Shown: one piece after another, positions 48,019-58,322 of the stretch
How the letters are laid out: each line of letters starts with the position of its first letter
How positions within the stretch are numbered: the first letter of the stretch is position 1
Assembly (NCBI GenBank): GCA_030407315.1
Contig: JALQPE010000389.1
Location: 1 to 58,418, forward strand
Source of the DNA: Asparagopsis taxiformis
Taxonomy: Eukaryota > Rhodophyta > Florideophyceae > Bonnemaisoniales > Bonnemaisoniaceae
DNA length: 58,418 bases
Reading direction: 5' to 3'
Notes under the pieces: model-generated
Told to the model about the DNA's origin: nothing
Seen by the model: the letters and a program-made list of their open reading frames with translations, nothing else
The model's database searches: none
Program-made: the position numbers and the translations under genes

Positions 48019-51000
48019 GTTTCTATGGTCAGTATACACATGAGTGCATTTGTTTCCAAATAGAAGGTAATCAAGTCTCTTGAATACTTGATATATGGCA
48101 TATCCTTCTTTCTCATACGTGGACCAGTGAGTTTCACTGTCTTTAAAGGCTGCACTTAGAAATGCTAGTGGTTTATGTTGCTGTGTTTCCACGGGTTTTT
48201 GTAATTCGTCATTATCACATTGAGTGACGACTGCAGCCCAGTGACTGTCTGATGCATCGGTGTATATGCATTTTGGTTTGTCCGGTTCTTGATGGACAAG
48301 TTTGACAGAATTCTTTAGGCTGTCTTGTAGTTGTGTGAATGCAATTTCATGCTGCTGCCCCCAAGACAGGCTAGAGAGTGGCATATTTGCAATAGATCGC
48401 TTCGTCCTCTTTCCAGCTTTTTTGTAGGCTTCTTCCAACACCTTTCGCAGATCACTGATGCGATTAGCGAAGTCTGGTATAGCTTGCGACATCCACTGTA
48501 AGCAGTGTATGTATTGTGACAATTCCCCTGCCGTTTGCGGTTGGGATATTTCTTTAAGACCACTCAGATTATTGGGGTCAAAGTGCATTCCATCTTTGTC
48601 TATGATTCGGCCGCACCACCTTACTGAAGTGGTGAATAAGGTCGATTTGGTTGCTGATACCTTGAGGTTCCTGTCCCTACATATGTGTAGAAACTTCTCC
48701 AGTACGTCCATGAGTCCTTGCTCATTCTTATGGTGAATTATAAAGTCATCCTGCCATGCTTTGACATTGTCTCGTATTTCAACAAAGCATGGCTCAACTC
48801 GTGATTGGAAGTTGCAAGCTGAGTTCTTTGCACCTTGTGGGGTTCGTGTCGGTTTCCATATACCGTCGGGAGTGATAAAACTAAATGCATCCTGGCTGTC
48901 TGCATCTAGCGGTAATTGCCAGTATCCAGAACAGAAATCCAGAGATGCAAAACACTGACTGCCAACAAAGTCTGTGCATTCACTCTCGATGTGTGGCATC
49001 GGCCATCCAACTGGAATTGTGGCGGCGTTTACAGGTCTGTAGTCGAAAGTAATACGAAATTTCTTCGACTTTGGTTTGGGTACAAGCAGCGGAGCTGCTG
49101 CCCAAGTAGCGTTCTTGTTTTCCATGATATATCCATATTCATGTGCACGTTTTAGAAATTTTTTCAAGTATTCTCTCTGTTCCGGGCTGTATCGGCGAAC
49201 CTTGGTTATTACAGCATTTGTCTTCGGCTTGATGGCAACTTTCATTGGGTCTACTTTCGCTGGAGGGTCGTTTCCTAAGCGAATTCGGAAAACGTCTCGA
49301 TAGTCATCGAGTATACTTCGCATTCGTGAGATACCTTTTGTGGTCATTTCGTTCGATTCTGATTTCTCAATCATAGTATCAAACGCGCTTCTCACATCTT
49401 TTTCCTTGTCTCTTCCAATCTCTAGAAAGATTGAGTCGTCTTCGAAATTGTCTTCCATCTCCCCATGATCTATATGATAGACTCCATTCTCAGATAGTAG
49501 TCGTGCAATGCTGCCGTTTGGAAAGACTTTCCTAGGCACCAATTGTTCTGCATCTACTTGTCCGCCAAATTTGTCACATGCAGCGGCCAGTATTAGATGG
49601 GCATCAAGTCCCAATGCTTTGAGTAGATCCCGGCCAATTAGAGGGTCACTTGCACTACGAGTTGCAACGTACCATGGTACGTTCCTGATGGTAAGTGAAG
49701 AGGCGTGTCTGACATTCATTCGGATGTCTAGTACGGCTCTGCGGTCGCATTCGACAAATACCTTTCTTCCGTCAACATCTTCACTAACGGCCATTTCAAA
49801 CTTCATGTTTGAATGAAAACGATCCACTTGCATATGTGCTCCATTCTCTAATAGCTTAGTGAATAGGTCAGGAGGCATTAGGTTTATACAACTCCCGATG
49901 TCAGCACATGCCAACCTTTTCTCATCGTCGGCGAATACGGTTTCTATCATGTATTCATCCTCTTCCGGCGATTTCCTGATGTGTCGAGTCATTGGTTGTC
50001 TATTAGTGCTTGTATCCTTCCGTCTGCTTTCTCTCCATTCACGCATCATTCGTCCCTTGTCACTCTCTGGAGTGTTTTTGCAATTCCTTAAATAGTGACG
50101 CATTGAGCATGAAGGGTTAATGCATTTGGGAAGTTCCTTGGTTGCACGATCGTTGTTTCGACTTCCGCGTGCCGTTTTAGTTCGTTCTCGGCTTGCACGA
50201 TTATGTCTCGTGTCTGTGTTTTCTGGGTTGTTGTGTCTAGAGACACATTCTTGTCCTCGCTCTATAATTTCAGCTTGTTCTGCAACGTGGCGAAGAAATT
50301 CCTTCCATGACGTTTTTAGACTTGGAATATATTCGAAGTCATTCTGTATCTGCAGTCGCAACGCTCTGGGGTGTAGGCGTTGTGCAAACAGTTTGGTTGC
50401 CATGGTGGTATTCTGTGTCTTGAAAGTACCGTATCCGATGTCTTCAAGTTTTCTAGTGAAATCCACTGCGAGTTGGTATACTCTTGGTCTCGCACCTCTG
50501 ATGTTCATGTTCATTCTGACTGACATGACTGCTCTGTTGATGGCATTAGAGTCAACAGTTTTAGATAGTTGAGATATAGCTAGTGAATCGATGCATTTCT
50601 TGATGTTGTCATCCGTAATGTATCGTAAATCAACTCCCGGAGCAATAGAGTCGAAAAATCCAAACTCGTGCATCGATGACAACACAGTAGGGTCAACTGA
50701 TACACGGTAAGAAGCAGCAGTTATTGAATGCCCTTCTTTTTTCTTTTGGGCTATAAGCATTTCATATCGATCACGTTCGCGTACGAATTTCACTGCATCA
50801 CATGGATCGACTGTGTCCAATATAGGGTGAGATATTGTCTCAAACATGGGTGGTGGACACATTTTGCTTTGCCCTGAATGATTGGTTCCACCTTCTGGTA
50901 CCGTGTTCTGCATGATCCTATCCATCCGCTCAAAGAATCTTCCTGGACTTTTTCCGGCCGGCTTGAAAATAGATATATATCTGTAGACTGTCTCGGTGAC

Positions 51001-51072
51001 ATCCAGTCCAATCGTTGGGCGTTGATTGAATGAGGCAGTAATAATACCAGGTGAATGTAAACTGGTTATCAC
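48019..51072 (-). CDS. gypsy-B Gag-protease-RT-RNase H, first part
   Basis: The frame is open from an ATG in the 5' LTR (51072). The first ATG after the LTR is at 50925 and is a more usual start; the choice is open. Knuckle CINPSCSMRHYLRNC (C-x4-C-x3-H-x4-C), protease-like ADIGS, RT with FRITFDYRPVN, ASLDFCSGYWQ and active site WQDD (Trp for Tyr), then RNase H (YTDASDSHW, STYEKEGYAI, VYTDHRNLL). There the frame is cut by gypsy-C. The remainder is at 40241-42005. Confidence 0.9.
50971..50982. promoter_or_regulatory. gypsy-B primer-site position: 12-bp palindrome
   Basis: AGATATATATCT, including the last base of the LTR. In sense it is followed by TATTTT, exactly as in copia-1. No tRNA 3'-end complement is visible. 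Confidence 0.5.
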
Positions 51073-51465
51073 CAGCAGGTTTAATGTGTGTACAAGTTAT
51101 GGACTTGTATCTCGGCAAGTTATCACTTGCTTCAGTTTGCAAGAGCTATTGCTCTCTCTCTGATGAAGTTGTTCTGATGATCGCTGATGATCGCTGATGA
51201 TTGCTCATGCTCTCTCTTGCAACCTTCAGCATTCTCTATCTAATATACTATTTTGTAATCTAGCTGTTCACCATTGTTGTGTGCTATCCTGAGGTTCACA
51301 TCCATTGTGATTCAGTAATGTATGAACGTACTAATTTGTTCAATCCCTTAATTATTTCAACGTTCATGTTATTGAACGTTTCAGCTTGAAGATAATGTCA
51401 GCTTGGTTTTCAGTTGTGTTGTACCAAGATATTTCCACATTGCTTGAAGTGCTCGAATGTCTACA
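50982..51465 (-). repeat. gypsy-B 5' LTR
   Basis: 484 bp. An ATG at 51072, inside the LTR, is in frame with the polyprotein. Confidence 0.9.
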
Positions 51466-51469
51466 ATAG

Positions 51470-52128
51470 CCATGATGAGCCGGAAATGGGCGTGTGGGAC
51501 TACCCCTTCCATCATCACGTTAGAAGCAGTTGGTAATACTGGGGATATGCACGGAACTGGTGGATCTAAATTACTACGTAGGACGTTCGATTACTAATTT
51601 TTGGAGAGCATGTGATCTTGGAAGTCCAGCACTCTCAGCACGAACGATCCTGCTTGAGTGTACAGTTGCTGCATCACCGGTATTTGCCCTAGTAAGATGA
51701 GGGTATAGGGTAATTCCGCTGCCATCAATAGCTACCCGCTCGCAGTTTAGGCTGGTGGACTTTCCACGTTGTAAAACCAAATTGTAAAACGAGTTACGCC
51801 ACATTGCTGGTATGATGTCCACTGCAGGCATGGTGGTAGTAGATATGCTGTCACATTCCCCGCTCGCCCCGTGGTGATCCCTCACACCTATCTATTGGGG
51901 AAGCAGCTCTTCGGGAGTCGAACCCGGCATCAATTGATAAATATCGTCATACGCTGTGGTCTTACCCTGGGCCCACAGCCTGTCATACCAAGTGGAAAAC
52001 CATTGAACCACACGTTTGGTGTGGCTTACTGGGAATACGAAGATTAGGGATTTATCCCACACGAGATACACAGCATTGCTGGTTTGATGTTCACCCTAGA
52101 CATGGTGGAAGTAGATATGCGGTCACAC
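51470..52128. other. Intergenic with a 57-bp imperfect direct repeat
   Basis: 51801-51857 and 52070-52127 are similar (ATTGCTGGT, TGATGT, CATGGTGG, AGTAGATATGC, GTCACA). A minus ORF of 103 codons (51574-51885) is unassigned. A B-box-like GGGTTCGACTCCC (minus, about 51930-51942) suggests a tRNA-derived relic, but no tRNA folds around it. Confidence 0.35.
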
Positions 52129-52272
52129 TGTGAGGAAAAATCCCACCTCCTCACAGCAATGCTCCCTTTATCAAATAACTCCTAGAGATCTCAATTACAA
52201 TTAACTAATCAATTGATAAATTTAACACCGACGCCGAGATCAATAAGCGAGAGGGCATCGGACTGTCTAGAC
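52129..52272 (+). repeat. Older solo LTR related to copia-E, interrupted by copia-E
   Basis: Starts TGTGAGGAAAAATCCC and is similar all along to the copia-E LTR in the opposite orientation (CTCCTCAC, GCAATG, TCTCAATTACAATTAACTAA, CGACGCCG, GATCAATAA, CATCGGACT). It continues after copia-E as TTCA (56490-56493), which would give a TG...CA end. Copia-E thus inserted a few bases before the end of a related, older LTR. Confidence 0.65.
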
Positions 52273-52423
52273 TGTGAAGTCTTGAGAGTCCGATACCCTT
52301 ACTGTTTATTGATCCGGCGTCGGAGCTATAAGTATCGATGGATTAGTTAATTTGTAATTGAGATTTCTATGTGTTAATTGTTAATGGGTGCATTGCGGTG
52401 AGGAGACGAGATTTGTCTTCACA
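52273..52423 (-). repeat. copia-E 3' LTR (151 bp)
   Basis: Plus strand TGTGAAGTCTTGAG to TGTCTTCACA. The last codons of the polyprotein run into it. Confidence 0.9.
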
Positions 52424-54455
52424 GGCCCCCGGCTCACTGCAATGCGAGGTGGAAAGTTGAGGGAGGATGTTAATGGAATTGCGTATGGATGTTAGTTTCC
52501 GGCGATGGACTGGTTTGGTGAAGATGTCGGCTGGGGTGAGGTGTCCAGGGATGTGTTGTACAGTTAGTTCGTTGCGTTCGATGAGGTCGATAATGTGGTG
52601 ATGTCGGATATCAATGAAGCGTTTGCGTTTTGTTGGTGTTTTGTTGAGCGCAATTTTGACGGCTGCCATGTTGTCAATGTGTAGTATGGTCGGTGTGGTG
52701 ATAGGTTGGAATGTGGATAGTAGTCGGCGGAGCCACATTGTTTGTTCTGAGGCGTGGGAGGCAGCTATATATTCTGCTGCGCAAGTGGATAGGTCGACGG
52801 TGGACTGTTTCTTGGATGACCAGAATATGGGTGTGTTGTTGAAGGTATGGACAGTTCCTGTGGTGGATTTTCGATCGCTGCCATTGGCGTGGTCTGCATG
52901 AACGAATGAGTGGAGGTGGTGCTTTGATGGGTCAGAGACGGGGAGGAAAGTGAGGCCGTGGGTTGGCGTTTCGCGGAGGTAGCGTAGGACTCGCTTGAGG
53001 TGGCTTTGGTCAGTAGAAGAGGGTGCAGCCATGTTTGCAGCCAGTCTGTTGACTGAGAGGTGGATGTCTGGCCTTGTGCTGTCGGCGATGTATCGTAGTT
53101 CGCCAAGAATAGATCGGAACTTGGTGGATTCAGTTGATGTGAGCGGTTGAGGGGTGTGAGAGTCATCTAGCGGCTCTGGGTAAGGTGTTTGGGTGGGGTT
53201 ACATTCGTGCATGCCAGCTCGTTCAAGGGCGTGTTTCGTGAGTTGTGGCTGTCCAATGTGGATGGCACTGTCCTGTTGCCGATATGAGATGTGCCAGCCG
53301 AGGTGTTGAGTTGGTTTTCCGATACGTTTGATGTCGTATTTGCGGCGAAGTTCCAAGTGGAGTTTGTCTATGAGTTGTTGGTGGGTGGATATGATTAGGA
53401 AGTCATCCATGCTTATTGCGAAGTGGATGTATTTGGTTGGTGAGTGGATGTGGGAGAAAAGGGTAGGGTCAGTGTGTGATGGAGTGTATCCACAGGATTT
53501 GAGGAAGCGGAAGAGGGCAGTGGAGTAGATGTGGCTACCGGTGGGGTGCCGTAGAGGTTGCGGATGAGGATACCTGTTTTGTCTTTGTGTTTCAGTTCGC
53601 CGTTGAAGCGCGGAGGTTGTTTTACGTACACGGTGTGTGACGGATCGTATAATTCGTGTATGTAAGCGGATTTGATGTCGAAGGCTTCAATGTGGAGGTT
53701 GTATGCGGCAGTAAGAGCGAAAAGGAGTCTGATTGTCGTGCGTTCCGCCATGTGCGTGGAAGTATGGAGGGGGTTGTAGTGTATTCCGGGATCATGCGGT
53801 CTCCGCGGACGGTTATTCGGGCTTTGCGGCGTTCGATGCTGCCGTCAGCGTGGCGTTTGTAGCGGTACGCCATCTTGAGGGTGATTATGCGTGTTCGTTT
53901 AGGAACTGATGATGAGGGTACCCAAGATATTGTTTTGGTGGCATCTATGGTTTCAAGTTCGTTGTCGTGGGCCGCTGACCATTCGTCGGCGTCGGGGTAC
54001 ATGCGGGCATGGCTGGTAGAGGATGGTGCTGGGGTTTTTGGAGTGATTTGTCTGGGTATGTCGGGAGAAGTGACATGGAATGCGGCGTTTGTGGTTTAGA
54101 GTGGGTCGGTTGTGTGGAAATAGGGCTTGAAATCGGTGGCACGTACGATGTGGAGTCGTCGGGGTGGGAAGCTTTCTACGCAGATGTGGCTCATGGATTT
54201 TCCGAAGAGGTATCGTGCGGGGAGTGCTCTGGAGCTGAGTTTTGAGCTCCGTTTGTGTAGGGGGATAGTGCCGATCTGTCCAAATATGAAGAGGCGCGTG
54301 GGTTGTGGGCGGGTGCCGTGCCATTGTTCGTAGGGTGTGGTGCCTGTGCCCTTGTGGGAGAGCATATTTTGTTTGAATACGGCGTCTTTGTGTGCATATT
54401 CCCAGTACGGGTTGGGGAGCCCGGAGTGGAGTAGGTTCGCTCGAGCGGCTTCCAT
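52367..54455 (-). pseudogene. copia-E integrase end, RT and RNase H, in pieces
   Basis: Pieces in order: 54096-54455 (integrase C-terminal region, ending at an in-frame stop); 53622-54002 (same frame, RT start with DEWSAAHDNELETID and ITVRGDR); 53413-53751 (RT with EAFDIKSAYIHE and NLYGTP); 52367-53410 (RT active site SMDD, RNase H SFVHADHANG, DLSTCAAEY, HIDNMAAV, PADIFTK). Frame changes near 54470, 53745 and 53545, the last at a CCCC run. No function is expected from this copy unless these are sequence errors. Confidence 0.88.
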
Positions 54456-54466
54456 GGTGGTGCGGT

Positions 54467-56329
54467 TTACTCGTTCGGCGATTGAGTTTTCTTGGGTTGG
54501 TATGGGACTGTGGTTGAGAATATGGTGCCTAGCTGGTGAAAGTAGTCTTGGATGGATGTTTGAGTGAATTCTTTGGCGTTGTCGGAGCGAAAGTGGCGCG
54601 GTGGGCGATCGTGATGTGTGCAGACTTGATTGATGGTTTTGGGGATTGATGTGGATACGGTGGCTCGTGACGGGAGGTAGTTGACTATGAGGAATCTTGT
54701 GGCGGCGTCAATGAAGGTAACGAAGTAGGAGTTGCCATCTATGGATTTGGGTGAGATCGGATTGGAGATGGGTCGTGGTGGTGGCCTGGAAGGGTTTGTT
54801 GGTGGTTTGGGGCGAGGTTGCCTTTGGTTGGGTTTCGGGACGGTTTTTGTGGTTTGTTTGCGTGAGGTGGGGATACAACGCGCGCCTTTTGCAGGGAGTG
54901 GTGTGGGGGTTTCTTTATGTGTTGGTTCGGGCTCAGTGACTATTTTTGTGTCGCGGACACAGTACATGTTGTCGCGCCATTCTGCAGTCGGCATGATGCG
55001 GGGTTTTGTGGGATGCTTGTTGTTGATGACGAAAGCGCGGGAGGGTGTGAATGTGACTTCTCCGTATTCTTGTGCGAGATCGTGAACAGATAGGAGGTTC
55101 GGAGAGATGGATGGGTTGGCCACGGCTGGTATGGAAATGTGTGCTAGTGGGGATTTTAGGTGGAGGACTCCTCTGTGGGTGCAAGAGAAGACTTGGTTAG
55201 CTGCTGTGACAGAGGTGGAATGTTTCCGGATAGGACGCATTGCTGTTGTGGGGTGGGTGACGTGGGAAGGTTGAGCTCCTGAGTCGAGTATGAACGTACC
55301 GTCGCTTGTGTGGTGCGTGGTTGGCAGTGGTTCTATCTCTTGGTTTGTGGTGGGGGTGAAGCGGGCACTCTTCGCGTGGTTGCCATGTTTGGTGAGGTTT
55401 CTGGGGCGATTAGGGGGGCTTCGTGATTCATTCTTTGGGTGGTGGGGGTGGCGGCATTGTGAGTCGGAGTGTAGCGGTTTGAACCCTAGTGAGGTGTGAT
55501 AAGAGCACGGAGGGCGGGGTGCTGGTCCGGCTCTGCGTCTATCGCGTGGTGTGGGCAGAGAGTCGTAGAAGGGGTGGGAGTATTTGCGCGGGGTGGTTAT
55601 GGAGTGGGGTGCTTCTTCAAGCTGAATGAAGTCTTGAAGGTTGTGCATGCGTAGGGAGAATTCTTTGATGGATCTTGGGGTGTTTCCGGCTAGGAGCTTT
55701 CCCATTTCTATGCCTTTGCGGGAATGTTTCAGCCCTGTGAGCATGAGTTCGACGGTGGTTGCTTCGTCGTTTATGAGTGGGTAGTTCGCTGATATCATGC
55801 GGTCGCGGATGGATGCATGAGTGGATATGTAGTCGTTGATGGTGGTGTGGTCGAGGAAGCGGATAGACTCAGCTTCTCTGCGGAGGGATTGGTGATCGGC
55901 GGGTGTGTTGGTGGCGATTTCTTCTTCGATGCGCTGGAGAAGTTGGAAGGGTGTATTGGAGGACATGTTGCGCTTCACCACTCTCGTGGCGACGGTGGCT
56001 GGGAGTGATGATATAATGAGGGCTGTGAGGGCGTGCTGGGTACGGTGATGAGAATTGTTGTCCTGTAGGGACGTGTCGGATGTTAAATGTATGGATACGC
56101 CGTGGGCGGTGGCGGTAGCGTGAAGAGTAGCAAACCACGGATTGGGATTTTCGGGGATGAGCATGGTCAGTGCAGGAAAGCTGATGGTGGGGGAGTCGGT
56201 GGGCGGTGAGGTGTTGTCAGTCATGTTGTGAGATGGATCGGAAGATGCGGATAGTGAGATAGATCGGTTCGTGATAAAGCGAAGATAGCGTAGATGTCGA
56301 GGTGTGTCGTCAGGTAGCGATGGGACCAT
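54467..56329 (-). CDS. copia-E Gag-protease-integrase (first frame)
   Basis: 620 codons starting at the ATG in the primer site. Gag is in the first 270 residues or so. Knuckle CSYHTSLGFKPLHSDSQC (C-x2-H-x8-H-x4-C). Protease ILDSGAQ. Integrase core starts with FIDAATRF and FRSDNAKEF. The frame is lost just before the third catalytic Glu, near 54470, and the remainder continues in other frames. The alternative first Met at codon 36 would also include Gag. Confidence 0.85.
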   Translation of the reverse strand: MVPSLPDDTPRHLRYLRFITNRSISLSASSDPSHNMTDNTSPPTDSPTISFPALTMLIPENPNPWFATLHATATAHGVSIHLTSDTSLQDNNSHHRTQHALTALIISSLPATVATRVVKRNMSSNTPFQLLQRIEEEIATNTPADHQSLRREAESIRFLDHTTINDYISTHASIRDRMISANYPLINDEATTVELMLTGLKHSRKGIEMGKLLAGNTPRSIKEFSLRMHNLQDFIQLEEAPHSITTPRKYSHPFYDSLPTPRDRRRAGPAPRPPCSYHTSLGFKPLHSDSQCRHPHHPKNESRSPPNRPRNLTKHGNHAKSARFTPTTNQEIEPLPTTHHTSDGTFILDSGAQPSHVTHPTTAMRPIRKHSTSVTAANQVFSCTHRGVLHLKSPLAHISIPAVANPSISPNLLSVHDLAQEYGEVTFTPSRAFVINNKHPTKPRIMPTAEWRDNMYCVRDTKIVTEPEPTHKETPTPLPAKGARCIPTSRKQTTKTVPKPNQRQPRPKPPTNPSRPPPRPISNPISPKSIDGNSYFVTFIDAATRFLIVNYLPSRATVSTSIPKTINQVCTHHDRPPRHFRSDNAKEFTQTSIQDYFHQLGTIFSTTVPYQPKKTQSPNE

Positions 56330-56333
56330 AACC
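56321..56333 (-). promoter_or_regulatory. copia-E primer-binding site containing the start codon
   Basis: GGTTATGGTCCCA in sense, one mismatch to the initiator tRNA-Met anticodon-arm complement. Its ATG (56329-56327) opens the 620-codon frame. Confidence 0.75.
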
Positions 56334-56484
56334 TGTGAAGTCTTGAGAGTCCGATACCCTTACTGTTTATTGATCCGGCGTCGGAGCTATAAGTATCGAT
56401 GGATTAGTTAATTTGTAATTGAGATTTCTATGTGTTAATTGTTAATGGGTGCATTGCGGTGAGGAGACGAGATTTGTCTTCACA
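56334..56484 (-). repeat. copia-E 5' LTR (151 bp)
   Basis: Same as 52273-52423. Contains AATAAA in sense about 45 bases before its end. Confidence 0.9.
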
Positions 56485-56509
56485 TAGACTTCAGCCACGA
56501 CGGGGCAAA

Positions 56510-56776
56510 TCATACATACAGAAATGCTCCGAGTAGATTTCGACATACCTTTGTTGGATGGGATGGAGTGTATAGGTGATAGTTGAGGCAGTATTGGCGG
56601 TAGAATTCGTCGCCGGAATGTTGTTTCGGGCGGGAGCTGTCGTCGCGTTTAACGGAAGGCGTGGATGCGGAGTTTGCCGAGTGGGTAGCAGGCGCGCTTG
56701 CGAGACAGAGTGACACGTGAGTGGGTGGAGCGTTTGCGCCTGGTGTGCCAGGGTCCGCAACCTGTGAAGAAAACAA
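56510..56776 (-). pseudogene. Possible Gag zinc-knuckle relic
   Basis: A minus ORF with YCLNYHLYTPSHPTKVC (C-x3-H-x6-H-x4-C) resembles the CHHC-type knuckles of copia-D and copia-E. The rest is Ser/Pro-rich. It could be the remnant of another retroelement; chance cannot be ruled out. Confidence 0.3.
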
Positions 56777-56883
56777 AGTTCCTTTGGTCGTTTGTCATTG
56801 GGATGCGCGGACGACGAATGATAAGAACCGATTTGCCATGAAACTACGATTACATACAGGACGTTATTTGCCACGCTCCCCAT

Positions 56884-57480
56884 TTTAATACAAGACAGCC
56901 GGCCATTAACATCGCCAGCGATCTCAGGACATTACAAATATACGTTTAAATGAACGACAGAGACAGAGATAGATCAGTAAAAAGAGAGCGAGGTGCCTAC
57001 ACATGCTCACAAACACATCCACGTATTTCTGTCACAAACAAAAGATAAGGGCTCGTCGAGCCAATAGGAATATGTACATAATTGGTCTAGTGCTATGTGA
57101 GGTGACATTCGTAACAAATTCAGACTTGGAAATTATGTCTTTCATTCGTTCAAGCTCAAACACGGCCATATCCGGACACTAGATGACAGAGGGTAGGCAG
57201 AGATACATGTCCTGTATATGGCTAGACTATTTGTCAGAAAATCATATCATTGTGGATGTTCTAGGCGCTGAACGTGGAGGTTTCTCCGTTTTCTGGAGCT
57301 TTTTAGCGAGGGTTAGAAGATACAGCCCGTCTGAACCATTACTTTGACTCTGTTGGTCTTCATGGGGGCATACGTGGCACGAGATGGTGGGAAAATATCA
57401 TTGTTCGAAATGATAAACAATCCATTGCATCATCCTGCATGACTTCCATGAATATATGAAAGGCTCCCCGTCTCTGAATA
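56884..57480. other. Intergenic, no gene recognised
   Basis: Nothing recognised apart from AT-rich and low-complexity stretches (GACAGAGACAGAGATAGA near 56956). Confidence 0.4.
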
Positions 57481-57489
57481 CATTTAAAT

Positions 57490-58322
57490 TCTCCTAGACC
57501 TCACAGAATGATCATACGAAGGACTACCGAATACCACTTTCTCTGCATCGAAAACAAAACTACAGACCTTTTTTACAGTGATGCATAACTCGCATGTATA
57601 CATCGGTTTGATCGATTTGGAGTGGCCAATAGGAGGCTTCTCTTGGCGTGGAACAAGTCCTGGAACATTGCATGGAATGAAATGCATTGCATGCATAACC
57701 AGTGCCCCTACAAATTCGTCCCACATGAGGGCTCGTTCAATGACTCTGCGAGTGAAAAGACTGTAATGGCCAAATCCTAGACGACTTGTCGGCGAAGGGA
57801 AACGTCAAATTGCCAAAATTTCTCGAGATATAACCCGTGACACCGCACACAGCATCGCGAAGGCCCTTTGATTCTGGAATATGGGCGGGTCGTGTGACAT
57901 GCCCTTCCAGCCGTAGTTTCGTCGCTCCGATGCACAAGATGACTTGAGAAACATGTCCATCAAGAACGTGTCAATGACACATGACTTCTGCCACTGTTCA
58001 TGACTATTTCCCAACAAAATTTCTCAAACTGCAGACCATCCGCACACAGTTCAGATGACTTCATTGCGCAAGAGCACTTCTAGAACATCCCATGCATTGC
58101 GTTTGTGAGAATCATACAGCTCATTGCGCGATCATGATTGCAAAAGTATGAGCTTACGTAAATCCCTTCCCATTCTCCGTTGCTCCAGAATCCTGTCTCC
58201 AGATCATCTGATTTCTATTTAAACTCTCAAAATCACATCACCAAGCCAAATCGATACCCGCTGCTTCACCCAGTGGAACCAGTCTTCGGAAGATTTGGAG
58301 AAAGCAAGTAAATCTCCGCATC
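57490..58322 (+). repeat. Duplicated upstream block and leader of the 58323 gene
   Basis: Counterpart of 37360-38223 and, in part, of 12830-12116 inverted. Includes GGAATGAAATGCATTGCATG, TGCGCAAGAGCAC and CATTGCGCGATCATGATTGC. The region holds no gene. Confidence 0.7.
58210..58276 (+). promoter_or_regulatory. Core promoter and leader block of the 58323 gene
   Basis: GATTTCTATTTAAACTCTCA (58210-58229) and GCTGCTTCACCCAGTGG (58260-58276), about 46 bases before the ATG. Confidence 0.65.

Larger units (their letters stand above)
39721..51465 (-). mobile_element. gypsy-B, Ty3/gypsy chromovirus with gypsy-C nested inside
   Basis: LTRs 39721-40204 and 50982-51465 (484 bp each, TGTAGACTG to GTCTACA, no difference seen). 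Target duplication is the 4-bp ATAG (39717-39720 and 51466-51469). Taking out gypsy-C and one AGCAA leaves about 5.7 kb. Arithmetic on the coordinates shows that the two coding parts were in one frame before gypsy-C arrived (10832 minus 6008 is divisible by 3). The element was thus probably intact. It belongs with gypsy-A by RT and knuckle features. The LTR contains three tandem GCTGATGATC-like units. Confidence 0.93.
52273..56484 (-). mobile_element. copia-E, Ty1/copia retrotransposon with broken frames
   Basis: A 4212-bp element with LTRs 52273-52423 and 56334-56484 (151 bp, identical by eye). Target duplication TAGAC (52268-52272 and 56485-56489). Integrase before RT. It is related to copia-D (same primer site, similar LTR end with AATAAA and TTCACA, similar knuckle), but the polyprotein has three frame changes and one stop. 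A purine-rich AGCCGGGGGCC in sense adjoins the 3' LTR (52424-52434). Confidence 0.92.

Noticed and set aside
51925..51950. tRNA gene or tRNA primer site near 51930
   Set aside because: The B-box-like sequence fits, but no cloverleaf could be built and no LTR adjoins it.
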